A DNA stretch of 64,000 nucleotides from Qipengyuania spongiae (GCF_026168555.1 NZ_CP092471.1:816501-880500); one strand, 5' to 3'. Positions 17,474-27,041 are shown, numbered from the stretch's first letter. The notes: generated from the sequence alone by a model not told the origin. A program made the numbers and translations.

Positions 17474-18841
17474 TTATTTCGGGTGAACCAGCGTCTTCAG
17501 GTTCATGAATTCATGCAATCCGTGATGCGACAGTTCGCGGCCGAACCCCGAACGCTTGATCCCGCCGAAGGGCGCTTCGATCTTCGATCCGTTGACGGCG
17601 TTGAAGGTGGTCATCCCCGCCTCGATCGCATTGGCGAAATGCGCCTGCTCGTCCTCGTCGGTGGTCCACACCGCCGAGCCGAGGCCGAAGGGGATGGCGT
17701 TGGCGATGGTCGTCGCCTCGTCGATGTCCTTCGCCCTGTAGATCTGCCCGACGGGGCCGAAGATCTCGTCTGTCCCGGTATCGCTGCCCAGCTCGACATC
17801 GGTCAGCAGTCCGGCGCTCATCCACGCGCCCGGACGGTCGAGCTTCTCCGCGCCGAACAGCAGCGTACAGCCCTCTTCCTTCGCCTTCTCGACCTGATCG
17901 AGCACGGTGTCGCGCTGATCCTCGCTCGAGAGCGGGCCGAGCTCGGTGTCCTCGTCCATAGGATCGCCGATCTCGAGGTTCTTCAGGGCCTTCGTGAAGC
18001 GGTCGGCGAAATCGTCGTAGATATCGGCGTGAACGATCGTGCGCTTGCCGCAGATGCAGGACTGGCCGTTGTTCTGGATGCGCGCGGTCACCGCATCCTT
18101 CACTGCCTGGTCGAGATCGGCGGAGGGCATCACGATGAAGGGATCGCTGCCGCCCAGTTCCAGCACCACCTTCTTCAGGTTCTTGCCCGCCTGCTGCGCC
18201 ACCGCGCTGCCTGCGCCCTCGCTGCCGGTCAAAGTGGCGGCGACGATCCGGCTGTCGGCGATCACGTCGCCGATCGGGTCCGAGGATACGCACAGGTTCT
18301 GGAAAAGCCCCTCGGGCGCGCCGGCCTCCAGCGTCAGCTCCTCGATCTTCGCGGCGACGCCCTGCACGATGCTGGCATGTTTCAGCACGCCGACATTGCC
18401 CGCCATGATCGTCGGCGCGAGAAAGCGGGCGACCTGCCAGTAGGGAAAGTTCCACGGCATTACCGCCAGCACCGGCCCCTGCGGCAGCCAGCGCCCTTCG
18501 GCCCGGCCGCCATCGGCGAGGTCCCAGAATTCCGATTCCAGCATGTCCGGCCCGGCCTTCGCCAGATAGCGGAACAGGCTGGCGCACTTCTCGACCTCCG
18601 AGCGCGCCTGCGTGATCGGCTTGCCCATTTCGGTGACCGCGAGCTTCGCCAGCTCCTCCGTCCGATCCTCGTAAAGCGCGCCGAGCTTGTCGAGCACTTG
18701 CGACCGCTTCTCGACCGGGCTGGTGCGCCAGTCGCGATAGGCGCGGATGGCGGTCTCGAGCTTGCTGTCGATGCCGTTCGCATCAAGCGTCTCGTATTCG
18801 GCGATCGTCTCGCCGGTCGCGGGGTTTGTGGTGGTGATCAT
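17474..18841 (-). CDS. NAD(P)-dependent succinate-semialdehyde-type aldehyde dehydrogenase
   Basis: A 455-residue aldehyde dehydrogenase of the succinate-semialdehyde group (GabD/Sad-like). The N-terminus TTTNPATGETIAEY, the cofactor region GPVLAVMPWNFPYWQVARFL, the general-base block VVLELGGSDPFIV and the nucleophile block NNGQSCICGKR are all present; GIKRSGFGREL closes the fold. It would oxidise succinate semialdehyde or a similar short aldehyde. It probably heads an operon with the SDR. A perfect palindrome 103 bases upstream is a candidate operator. Confidence 0.88.
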   Translation of the reverse strand: MITTTNPATGETIAEYETLDANGIDSKLETAIRAYRDWRTSPVEKRSQVLDKLGALYEDRTEELAKLAVTEMGKPITQARSEVEKCASLFRYLAKAGPDMLESEFWDLADGGRAEGRWLPQGPVLAVMPWNFPYWQVARFLAPTIMAGNVGVLKHASIVQGVAAKIEELTLEAGAPEGLFQNLCVSSDPIGDVIADSRIVAATLTGSEGAGSAVAQQAGKNLKKVVLELGGSDPFIVMPSADLDQAVKDAVTARIQNNGQSCICGKRTIVHADIYDDFADRFTKALKNLEIGDPMDEDTELGPLSSEDQRDTVLDQVEKAKEEGCTLLFGAEKLDRPGAWMSAGLLTDVELGSDTGTDEIFGPVGQIYRAKDIDEATTIANAIPFGLGSAVWTTDEDEQAHFANAIEAGMTTFNAVNGSKIEAPFGGIKRSGFGRELSHHGLHEFMNLKTLVHPK

Positions 18842-19085
18842 GGGAAGGGCTGCGCTCCTGGCTCGGGTCTCACCCGATCAATCGCTGCCCCCCCCCACCG
18901 TTCCGCCTGGAGCCGCCGGAAGCGGAAAATACCAGACCTTAGTGGTCATACTATCGTATGACCCTGATATATAATCATTAATCAGCATTTTTTGATGCCC
19001 ATTTTCTCGGCTAGCAATCACCGGGTAATCACCATGCCAAATTTGATAAGCACGCACCCCCATGGACGGACTTCTGCGTTTGCGA
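18842..19085. other. AT-rich intergenic region at the core/accessory boundary
   Basis: This 244-base gap separates the last core-looking gene from hipBA and is clearly AT-richer than its left side, with ATATATAATCATTAATCAGC and a run of six T. It holds the palindrome at 18944-18963 but no convincing gene, no tRNA and no integrase. It is the best candidate for the left edge of the accessory region. Confidence 0.5.
18944..18963. promoter_or_regulatory. Perfect palindrome, candidate operator of the aldehyde dehydrogenase gene
   Basis: GGTCATAC (18944-18951) and GTATGACC (18956-18963) form a perfect 8-bp inverted repeat around TATC. Its size and symmetry suit a dimeric regulator such as a GntR or LysR type; it lies about 100 bases upstream of the dehydrogenase start. 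No U-run follows on either strand, so a terminator is unlikely. Confidence 0.45.
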
Positions 19086-20336
19086 TCATGACGCGGGTGC
19101 TGCCAATCGGAAGCAGGTTGCGAAACGCTTGCGATCAGCCGCGCTTATCCCTGCTTCTGTGAATAGGTGTTCCCACCGTGTCGCTACGATTCTCCTCATG
19201 TCTTCGGCGATTGCGTTCGCGTCATCATGGCTGAGGTCGAAGACCGCGGCACCGGCGAGAGCATTCTCGATCGTTGCAGCGCGGCCTTCCGGCCCGACGC
19301 CGAGGACGAGCCGGCGCTCCAGTCCCAGCTGCGGCTTCGGCACTACATCGTAAAGCGGCGAAAGCCGCCATCCCTCACCATCGAACAAGAAGCCATGATT
19401 ACGCAGGTGATCATCATCATTGGTGACGAGGATATTGAGCAACATACGACGAAATAGCTCGTGTAGATCCTGAAGTACTTTGGTTCCGAATTGCCGGATC
19501 GCTCCTGCGAGATCGGCATAGCTGAAGCTGCTGACCTCGCTCTCATGCGCCCCGAGCATTGTGAGCCCCGAAGCAAAGGGCCTGCGTTCCAGCCAGTTGC
19601 CGTGAGGAATCCGATCGAACCGCTCGATCAGATAGATGTCGCGATCAAGGACACAGCGGAAGTCGAGTGGCGGCACATCGAGACCACATTCGCTGGCAAG
19701 CCGCATTGTCGCCAGTTCGACCCGGCATTCGGGGAAGCTGTCTCCCCGCTTCTGAAATTTCGCGATCCAGGGTTTGTCGCCGATTTTTGTAGCAGCCTTC
19801 GGCCGGGCGCCGCCCAGAGATGACCCGGCGGCTAGCAACGCCCTCAAGTTCTCGTCGAGTTCGTCGACATGCTGCGCTCGTTCGGCGGCTTCTGCTAGCT
19901 CTGCGAGCGTGAACTCTTCGCCCGGAGCAGGGCCGTCCCCCCATGGTGTAATTCTCTCAGGCTGGGCGGACGTCGGCCCAAAGGCGAGCGCACCCACGCG
20001 ATGTTCGCCCGAGGCCAGAATGAGATCGATTTCGCTCGGCAAGCGATCGCCCATCGCCTTGTACATTAGGTATTGGCCCCAGCCGTCAGGAGCAGCATCC
20101 CGAATGCCACCGAACACGGCAAAGCCTTCTTCCGTCCTGAATGTTCGAGAAGTTCCAGCTTCGTGCAACGGCAGAGCTACAGGATCGACCGCAATACGGT
20201 CAGGGCGTTCCAGATAACGCCGCCCGTAAGCGAAGGTAGCAAACTGGTTGCGCGGTTCGTCGGTCATCGTGAGAAGGCCTGCCGGAACAGGCCCCTCCTC
20301 AAGATGCACGAAGACATAGGTGCGGATGGTCGTCAC
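19086..20336 (-). CDS. hipA: HipA-family serine/threonine kinase toxin
   Basis: A 416-residue HipA-like kinase. The N-terminal coupling domain is followed by the ATP-binding loop GSSLGGARPKA, the catalytic loop NILVTNDDDHLRNHGF and the metal-binding LSPLYDVVP, all in the usual order. Characterised HipA toxins phosphorylate glutamyl-tRNA synthetase and cause dormancy; the target here is unknown. It starts six bases after the hipB stop on the same strand. The family assignment is secure; whether it is an active toxin is inference. Confidence 0.9.
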   Translation of the reverse strand: MTTIRTYVFVHLEEGPVPAGLLTMTDEPRNQFATFAYGRRYLERPDRIAVDPVALPLHEAGTSRTFRTEEGFAVFGGIRDAAPDGWGQYLMYKAMGDRLPSEIDLILASGEHRVGALAFGPTSAQPERITPWGDGPAPGEEFTLAELAEAAERAQHVDELDENLRALLAAGSSLGGARPKAATKIGDKPWIAKFQKRGDSFPECRVELATMRLASECGLDVPPLDFRCVLDRDIYLIERFDRIPHGNWLERRPFASGLTMLGAHESEVSSFSYADLAGAIRQFGTKVLQDLHELFRRMLLNILVTNDDDHLRNHGFLFDGEGWRLSPLYDVVPKPQLGLERRLVLGVGPEGRAATIENALAGAAVFDLSHDDANAIAEDMRRIVATRWEHLFTEAGISAADRKRFATCFRLAAPAS

Positions 20337-20342
20337 GGCTTG

Positions 20343-20684
20343 CTAGAAATCCAGATCATCGTCGCTGACAGCGTGGGTCTTCTGGGGCAGGCGGGACAAA
20401 TCCTCGCTGATGCCAGCCCGGTCACTGTCTGGGGTTACCAGCTCGGCAAGGCGCTGTGTCATCCCCAGGACATGCAGGGCGCTCGCCAGAACCGCGAGGC
20501 CCACGGTAGGATCTCCCGCTTCGAGGCGTTGCAGCGTTTGAACCGAGACGATCATGCGCTCGGCCATTAAACGCTGAGGAAGTTTTCTCCGGCGGCGAGC
20601 AAGGGCGATATCCTTACCTAGCCGTGTAATCGCACGTTGGCTCTGGGGCGGTAGTCCGCTAGCAGCTCGAGACGAACGGGGCAT
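20343..20684 (-). CDS. hipB: HipB-like helix-turn-helix antitoxin
   Basis: A 113-residue XRE/HipB-type regulator: LGKDIALARRRRKLPQRLMA leads into the recognition region SVQTLQRLEAGDPTVGLAVL and a C-terminal tail ending DDDLDF. HipB neutralises HipA and represses the operon. Two inverted 12-bp copies of the same sequence lie 11 and 43 bases upstream of its start, as expected for autoregulation. The N-terminal 15 residues are basic and Ser/Arg-rich. Confidence 0.85.
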   Translation of the reverse strand: MPRSSRAASGLPPQSQRAITRLGKDIALARRRRKLPQRLMAERMIVSVQTLQRLEAGDPTVGLAVLASALHVLGMTQRLAELVTPDSDRAGISEDLSRLPQKTHAVSDDDLDF

Positions 20685-21059
20685 GGTCCGATATATGACA
20701 TATCATGCGAAATTCCGCAAATAGAAATGATATGTCATGTTTTTGTGCTCTTTCGCTTGAAGCAGATTTACCGAAGGAAGATGCTTCACCGCCTCCTGCA
20801 CGAGGCTTACAATGACCATGACTGAGTGGAGAGGCGCTGGTGAGCGGTCGCTAGGCCGCGGCTTGACCATCGTACTTCAAAAGTCGCTGTGCAGTTGCGC
20901 GAATTGTCTCAGCGACTATATCGCAAACGTCACGCATGTCGGCACAAGCCGACAGCTTCGGAAGAATTCCGAGGTCCCGTCCTCCAGTTGGAGGTTAACC
21001 GGCGGACCCTGCAGAGGGTTCGCCGAATTTCGTTCGAACGCTCTCGCAGGTCCAACCCG
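20685..21059. other. Gene-poor stretch upstream of hipBA
   Basis: Apart from the paired hipB operators at 20695-20738 nothing convincing is seen in these 375 bases. Open frames exist but have no codon bias, motif or ribosome site; the base composition is more AT-rich than the surroundings, consistent with acquired or decayed DNA. Confidence 0.5.
20695..20738. promoter_or_regulatory. Paired inverted operators upstream of hipB
   Basis: ATGACATATCAT (20695-20706) and its exact reverse complement ATGATATGTCAT (20727-20738) are separated by 20 bases, placing the two centres 32 bases (three helical turns) apart. They sit across the presumed promoter of hipBA, the position and arrangement of HipB autoregulatory sites. 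Confidence 0.7.
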
Positions 21060-21314
21060 ATGGAGCATCGAATGCATTATTCAGACGAGGAAATCGAACG
21101 CGCGAAGACATTATTCGCTCGTGAAAATGATCAACCCGGCCATAGCAGAATGGCGGTTGCCGCGATGGCGGGAATGAGCAAGCCCGGCAAAATCAGCCAT
21201 ATCACTCATCGACGGACTTGGCGGGACTACCTTTCGAAGGCACGACGCGATTTGCAAAAGGAAAGATCGGACTGGAATTTTCGATTAGGTAACGTGTCGC
21301 ATGATCTAAACTGA
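21060..21314 (+). CDS. Hypothetical small basic protein
   Basis: An 84-residue frame starting MEHRMHYSDEEIERAKTLF and containing a central GHSRMAVAAMAGMSKPG and a basic, tryptophan-containing RRTWRDYLSKARRDLQKERS. The charge pattern looks like a real soluble helical protein rather than a shadow frame, but I recognise no family and the ribosome site is weak. It precedes the degraded primase gene on the same strand. Confidence 0.35.
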   Translation: MEHRMHYSDEEIERAKTLFARENDQPGHSRMAVAAMAGMSKPGKISHITHRRTWRDYLSKARRDLQKERSDWNFRLGNVSHDLN

Positions 21315-21499
21315 CCAGGTCGTGGGGCAGCAATAAGGATCAATGGCGCTAGTGAGAAGTCACTACGAATAATCGGTAGACCTCGCGGGTGAGCGGCGAT
21401 GTCGATGTGACGCTCAAATCGACGGGCTCGCAGTGCAGACGTGAATCCCCTCCGACCTGTTCTTACAACACAGAAGGGCTGGAGGGGAGGAGGGCCTTT

Positions 21500-22456
21500 G
21501 TGAGCGAGCCGAAAGGATCGCGATGTGCCATGTCCCACCGATATTCCACCAAGATAAGCTCTTTGGAAGAAGCCGCCCGCCGCATCTGTGAAAACCGGGG
21601 CGGCAAATGGTCCGGCACAAAAGGCATGGCCTGCTGCCCTGCGCATGACGACCGTACGCCGTCACTCGGTGTGTCGCTCGGCCAAAAAGCGATCCTTTTC
21701 CATTGTTTTGCGGGATGTGATCAGCAGAGCGTGCTGGCTGCTCTGGTGAGTGAAGGTGTACCGGCGTCAGCCTGGTTCTCGGGAGGTGCAATCGAGCCCA
21801 CGATGGACACTGGTCCTGCAGCGAAGCCTTCGGCCGCTGCCTTGCGCATCTGGCGCGACGCACAGCCGTTACGCGCGAGTCCAGCAAAGTCCTACCTCGA
21901 GAGCCGCGGCATCCTCGCAGCATCTCCGGCGCTCCGCTTCCATCCACGAACGCCTCTTGGTCCGAAGGGACGCACCCGTTTTTTGCCGGCCATGATTGCG
22001 GCGGTCAGCCTCGACGTGGGGCCGATCGCCATCCATCGCACGTTCCTTTCGGGCAATGCCAAGGCCGATTTCGACAAACCGAAGCGCGCGCTCGGCGCGC
22101 TCGGCGAAGCAGCTGTCCAGGATTGCCGCGCTTCTTGCGTCGGGGCGTCATCTCACCCGTACCGACATTTCCAGCCTGTTTGCCGAAGAGACCGGTGCAC
22201 AAGATTGGGGAAGCGCCTGGACGATCGACGATTACAACAACGCGGTCGAGATCGGCGCACTGCTCTGGCTTCGCGAGTCCTCACACATCGATCTGGCGAC
22301 AAGCGCGCACGCAGCAGAAGCGCCTTTCGACTGGCTCGAAGCAGCCTTGCCGCCGCGGCACGTTCGCAGCGAAGCACAGGTCGAACTCCAGCAGTTCTCG
22401 ACCCCGCCGGTGCTGGCCTGGCTGATGGCGAAGGCCGCAGCAGTCTCTGCGCATGA
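21500..22456 (+). pseudogene. CHC2/Toprim DNA primase, truncated remnant
   Basis: The N-terminus of a plasmid/ICE-type primase: a CHC2-like zinc finger (CCPAHDDRTPSLGVSL, then FHCFAGCDQ) and the start of the Toprim-associated domain up to AIHRTFLSGNAKADFDKPKR at about base 22095. GTG at 21500 is preferred because AGGAGGG ends five bases upstream. From about 22110 homology to primases stops and the frame continues as out-of-frame sequence of the following helicase gene, to a stop at 22456. The metal-binding Toprim acidic motifs are missing, so no functional primase can be made. Confidence 0.75.
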
Positions 22457-25346
22457 CACGCTGCTCGAGCCATCCGCCGGCAATGGCGCCCTTGCGCTGT
22501 GGGGCAGCGTTCAGAACGCTTCGCTGATCCTCAACGAGATCGATCCTGCAAGACGAGACAGCCTGGTCCACATCTTTCCCGCGGCCACGATCACTGCGCA
22601 CGACGGGGAACTGATCGCCGATCTGCTTCGCGGCGCTGTTCCGTCGGCCGTGCTGATGAACCCGCCATTCGCCCGCAGCCAGGAACGCGGAAAGGACGGT
22701 GAGACGGCGCAGCGCCACCTTCGCAGTGCAATCCGGTCTGCTGCTGCTGGGGCGAGGATTGTCGCCATCTTGCCCAATGGCTTCGATGCTTGCACCTTCG
22801 CCGAGGCACAGGACGAAGCGTCGCTGCTCCTCAATGTCCGGCTGCAGCAGGCTTTTCGCCGGACAGGGACGGGGATCGCCGTGCGACTGGTCGTGTTCGA
22901 CAAAACGCCGATTGTGTCCTCGTCAGCGATCATCGGAGATACTGCCGACCTAATTGAGCTCCACGAAATTGTCACGGAGCTACCGCGACGAGCGCGGACC
23001 TCCGCCAGCCTCCATCGCCTGCCAGTCGGCAAGCCAGTGCGCCTCCTTGGCAAGACTTCGACCCAAAGCGCGCCGGTTCGGCCGGTGGCGCCGTTCGCGG
23101 CGACTCCTGCAGCCACAGCAACTGCGATCGACCTCACCTATTCGGTCCTCGCCGAACCCTCACCGGTGCCTGAACAGGCAGGCATTTACCTGCCTTACCG
23201 GCCTAGCCGCATCGCCGTCGAAGATGCGCCAGTTCATCCTACCCCGCTCGTGGAATCGGTCGCCATGGGTTCGGTCGCGGCACCGCAGCCCGATGTTTGC
23301 CCGCGCCTTCCCGCAGGTTGGCAGGCGGATGGCCTGCTGTCCGAAGCGCAATGCGAGACACTGGTCTACGCTGCCCAGGCATTTGCGCGCGATCTTCCGG
23401 GTCAGTTCAAGGTTAGCCAGGAAGGCACCTCGCTGGAACTGGCCGAAGACGGACACTCCTACCGCCAAGGCTTCTTCCTCGGCGACGGAACCGGAGCGGG
23501 CAAAGGACGGCAGATCGCCGCGGTCATCATGGATCGCTGGCTCGCCGGCGAGCGTCGCCATATCTGGATCACGAAGAACGAGGCGCTGCTCGAAGATGCG
23601 CGCCGCGATTGGGAAGCGCTTGGCGGGCTACCGCTCGATCTCCAGCCGCTCTCGCGCTGGAAACTCGGCCATCCCGTGACGATGTCCGAAGGCATCCTCT
23701 TCGTCACCTACCCGACGCTGCGCTCGGGGCGCGCCGAGGATACGCGCCTCGACCAGATCCTTGCCTGGGCGGGTGAGGACTACGATGGCGTGATCGCCTT
23801 CGACGAAGCCCACGCCATGGCCAATGCACTCGGGAGCGCTTCAATCCGCGGCAAGGTCAAGGGCTCCGAACAAGGGATGGCGGGCCTCAGGCTGCAGAAC
23901 CATCTCCCGCGCGCCCGGGTGATCTACGCGTCTGCCACTGGAGCTTCGGATATCGCCAACCTCGGTTACACCTCACGGCTTGGCCTCTGGGGACCCGAGA
24001 CCGCCTTTCCGACCCACGAGGCGTTCACGACCGAGATCCGCGCCGGCGGCGTCGCGGCGATGGAGCTCGTCGCCCGTGATCTCAAGGCCCAGGGTCTCTA
24101 TCTTGCCCGTGCGCTGTCCTTCGCTGGGGTCGAGTACGACATCCTCGAACATAGCCTGACCGAAGCACAGGTACGGATCTACGATGCCTATGCCGATGCC
24201 TGGGCGATCATTCACCGCAATCTCGAAGCCGCGCTCGAAGCAACCCGAGTGGTCGACGAGGACAGCGGCGATACGCTCAATCGCAACGCCAAGGCTGCGG
24301 CGCTATCGATCTTCGAGGGCACCAAGCAGCGCTTCTTTGCCCAGCTCCTGCTCTCGATGAAGCTGCCGAGCCTGATACCCGCGATGGAAGCAGCTCTTGG
24401 CGAGGACCATTCGGTTGTCGTGCAGCTGGTGTCGACTGCGGAGGCCATGCTCGATCGGCGTCTTGCCGACCTCTCCGACGAAGAACGTGAAGCGCTCGAT
24501 ATCGATCTCTCCCCGCGGGAGTACGTCATCGACTATCTGTCCAAGTGCTTCCCGGTGCGCTTGATGCAGGTCTTCGCCGACGAGGACGGCAATCTTCGCT
24601 CCGAGGCGATGAGCGACGGAGACGGCAATCCCGTCTTCTGCCCGCGCGCCATTGCCGCGCGCGATGCGCTGATCGAGCAGCTCTGCGCGCTGCCGCCCAT
24701 CGCCACCGCGCTCGACGCGATCATCGAGCACTTCGGAACCGACGCTGTGGCGGAGGTCACGGGCAGGACCCGGAGGCTGGTCCAGGGCCGCGATGGTCAG
24801 CAGCGCGTCGAACGGCGAAGCCCCAGCGCCAATGTCGCCGAAGCGCAAAGCTTCATGGAAGGGACCAAGCGCATCCTCGTCTTTTCGGACGCAGGCGGTA
24901 CGGGGCGCTCCTACCATGCCGACCTGGACTGCCGTAACCAGCAGCGCCGGGTTCATTTCCTGCTCGAGCCGGGCTGGCGCGCCGATAACGCGATCCAGGG
25001 ACTCGGTCGTACCAACCGTACCAACCAGGCTTCGGCCCCGCTGTTCCGGCCGGTGACCTTTCAGGCCTCAGCATCAGGCCGGCACCATTCAGCCAAACCG
25101 ACTTTCCCTGCGAGGACGCGATCGACCAGACGCTTGGCGCCGTATGGTCCGACCTTTTCGCGATGTTTTCCGACACGGCCCTGGAAGCCGATGCCGAAGA
25201 TATTGCCTGGGGTATGGTCAACCTCTTCCACCGCGCCGCCAGCCGCAAATCGGCTCAGCTTGACCGGGCCAGCGACGAGATCCGGGTCCTGCTCGCATCG
25301 GCCGATGGATCCGAAGTGCATTCGAGCAATCTGGAAGAGCAGGTAG
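21996..25346 (+). pseudogene. Methylase/strawberry-notch-type helicase, truncated at both ends
   Basis: Authentic sequence starts at about 22101 (SAKQLSRIAALLASGRHL); the frame upstream is the primase gene read in another frame. Order: an N6-methylase-like domain (LEPSAGNGALALWG, then VLMNPPFARS), then a strawberry-notch AAA/helicase domain with Walker A GDGTGAGKGRQIAA, the DEAH box VIAFDEAHAMAN and the arginine motif GLGRTNRTNQ. Homology stops at FRPVT, near 25058; the following 95 codons to the stop at 25346 are the next gene out of frame. Full-length relatives on sphingomonad plasmids and ICEs run several hundred residues further, so the C-terminal domain is gone. Confidence 0.75.
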
Positions 25347-25957
25347 AGCGCGCGCAGGCCGCCGAAGCCAGCATGCTGGCCTTCGAGCAGATGCGCGAGG
25401 CTGCCGCAGCACTTTACCGCGACGAGACCGGTTCCTCGTGGAAGCCCGTCTCCGGCTCGCGCACGAGCCATTCACGCCACCTCACATCGGCCGTGATCGA
25501 TGCCCGCGATTTCCTCCGCGCACGCGCCGAGAACCGGCGTCACGCTTTGATTCCGGAAGGAACTCCAATCGTCTTTGCCGGTGGTCGCCAGACCTTTGGG
25601 AGCACCGAGGATGCGAAGCGTTATGCCGACACTATCTGGGCTACGCTCGACAAGGTTCGCGATGCGGTTCCCGATCTCTTCCTGGTCCATGGCGGCGACG
25701 GCAAGGGTGCCGATCGCCTGGCAGCGAGCTGGGCTGAACGCCGCGAAGTCCAGCAGCTGACCTTTTCGCTCGATCGTCGTCTTGGTGCCCGCGCCGGGTT
25801 CAAGCGCAACGAGCAGATGCTCTCGCTCAATCCGCGCTACGTTGTCGCCTTTCCGGGCAATGGCGTGACTGAACGGCTAGTGATCGACGCCAAGACGCGC
25901 CGGATCACTGTGGTCGATCGCAGGACCGTGACGTCCGGATCCAAGACTAAGGGATAA
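25163..25957 (+). CDS. DUF2493 (YspA/SLOG-like) protein, N-terminally truncated
   Basis: The recognisable sequence begins upstream of this ATG, at about 25079 (PAPFSQTDFPCEDAIDQTLG), but without a start codon; the first usable ATG is 25163. The N-terminal helical region (EADAEDIAWGMVNLFHRAAS) is followed by the DUF2493 core IVFAGGRQTFGST, FLVHGGDGKGADRLAASW and VVAFPGNGVTERLV. DUF2493 is a nucleotide-binding SLOG-type fold found beside methylase/helicase genes on mobile elements. About 30 N-terminal residues appear lost at the junction with the helicase remnant. Confidence 0.7.
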   Translation: MFSDTALEADAEDIAWGMVNLFHRAASRKSAQLDRASDEIRVLLASADGSEVHSSNLEEQVERAQAAEASMLAFEQMREAAAALYRDETGSSWKPVSGSRTSHSRHLTSAVIDARDFLRARAENRRHALIPEGTPIVFAGGRQTFGSTEDAKRYADTIWATLDKVRDAVPDLFLVHGGDGKGADRLAASWAERREVQQLTFSLDRRLGARAGFKRNEQMLSLNPRYVVAFPGNGVTERLVIDAKTRRITVVDRRTVTSGSKTKG

Positions 25958-26087
25958 TAGTCTGTTGGTCGCTGCAACATGTCTACCATCGGTTGGCTGC
26001 GGCGACCATCTCAGACAATTGTCATCGATTGCCTTTTCGGTTGGAGAGGGGATTTCTTGGGAAGGCATCTCGGGTTATCAGCCCCGC

Positions 26088-27041
26088 ATGCACCACGCCG
26101 ACTCCAATCCGCTCGCCCATGATCACAACTTCCTGAGCGCCTCGCACGACGCCCATGACCGGAGCACGCGTTATGTCGTTGCCTTGACCGCCGCGATGAT
26201 GGTGGTCGAGATCGTCGCTGGCCTGTGGACCGGATCGATGGCGCTTCTAGCCGATGGTATCCACATGGCGACCCATGCAGGTGCCTTGGGCGTCGCGGCC
26301 TTCGCCTACTGGTTTGCCAGGCGCCATGCGAACAACCCGCGTTTCACATTCGGTACCGGCAAGGTGGGCGACCTCGCCGGCTTCGCGAGCGCGCTTGTCC
26401 TCGCCATCTTCGCAATCGGGATCGCGGTTGAATCGGCTCAAAGGTTCGTCAGCCCGCTCACGATTGCCTATACCGAGGCGATCTGGATCGCCGTGCTCGG
26501 CCTTGTGGTGAACCTCGCGAGTGCCTGGCTGCTTGGTGCCGATCATCACCATGGGCATGATCACGACCATCATCATCACCACCACCATGCGCATGCCGAT
26601 AACAATCTGCGCTCCGCCTATTTCCACGTGCTTGCCGATGCCCTGACCTCGGTCCTGGCTATCGTGGCCCTTCTCGCCGGCATGTACCTCGGCTGGGCAT
26701 GGATGGACGCGGCAATGGGGCTGGTGGGTGCATTCGTGATCGGGCGCTGGTCATGGTCACTGCTGCGCGATACCGCTGCCGTGCTTGTGGACGCCGAAGC
26801 GGCCTCTCAACGGTACACAGAGGTGCGCGAGGCGCTCGAGGACCGGGACGCCGCGATCGGCGATCTGCACATCTGGCGGATCGGCCCTGGCAAGTATGCG
26901 GTCATCGCCTCGCTCATCGCCGGTGATCCGCTCGCGCCCGACCATTATGCGAGCCGACTTTCAGAGCATGCGGAATATGTGCACGTCACGATCGAAGTGC
27001 ATCGCTGTGAGCATCCCCATCCCGAGCTTCGCGCAGCCTGA
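26088..27041 (+). CDS. dmeF: DmeF-like CDF-family Co(II)/Ni(II) efflux protein
   Basis: A 317-residue cation diffusion facilitator with six predicted membrane helices. The first metal site is ADGIHMATHAGAL and the second FHVLADALTS; between helices 4 and 5 lies a histidine-rich loop (about residues 151-172) with seven consecutive His. The HxxxH first site and the His loop are typical of the DmeF group, which exports cobalt and nickel to the periplasm. Start M of MHHADSNPLAHDHNF at 26088 is chosen over earlier in-frame starts, which lack homology. It opens the metal island. Confidence 0.88.
   Translation: MHHADSNPLAHDHNFLSASHDAHDRSTRYVVALTAAMMVVEIVAGLWTGSMALLADGIHMATHAGALGVAAFAYWFARRHANNPRFTFGTGKVGDLAGFASALVLAIFAIGIAVESAQRFVSPLTIAYTEAIWIAVLGLVVNLASAWLLGADHHHGHDHDHHHHHHHAHADNNLRSAYFHVLADALTSVLAIVALLAGMYLGWAWMDAAMGLVGAFVIGRWSWSLLRDTAAVLVDAEAASQRYTEVREALEDRDAAIGDLHIWRIGPGKYAVIASLIAGDPLAPDHYASRLSEHAEYVHVTIEVHRCEHPHPELRAA

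Noticed and set aside
17450..18961. Long plus-strand frame opposite the aldehyde dehydrogenase
   Set aside because: Shadow of a GC-rich gene; the dehydrogenase on the minus strand has all catalytic motifs.
18878..19063. 61-codon minus-strand frame across the palindrome
   Set aside because: No ribosome site, no family, and it covers the presumed regulatory gap.
20812..21177. Possible small plus-strand gene between hipB and the primase remnant
   Set aside because: Sequence looks random and overlaps the better candidate at 21060 in another frame.
26541..26605. CAT/CAC-rich repeat that looks like a microsatellite
   Set aside because: It encodes the histidine-rich loop of DmeF, normal for the family.
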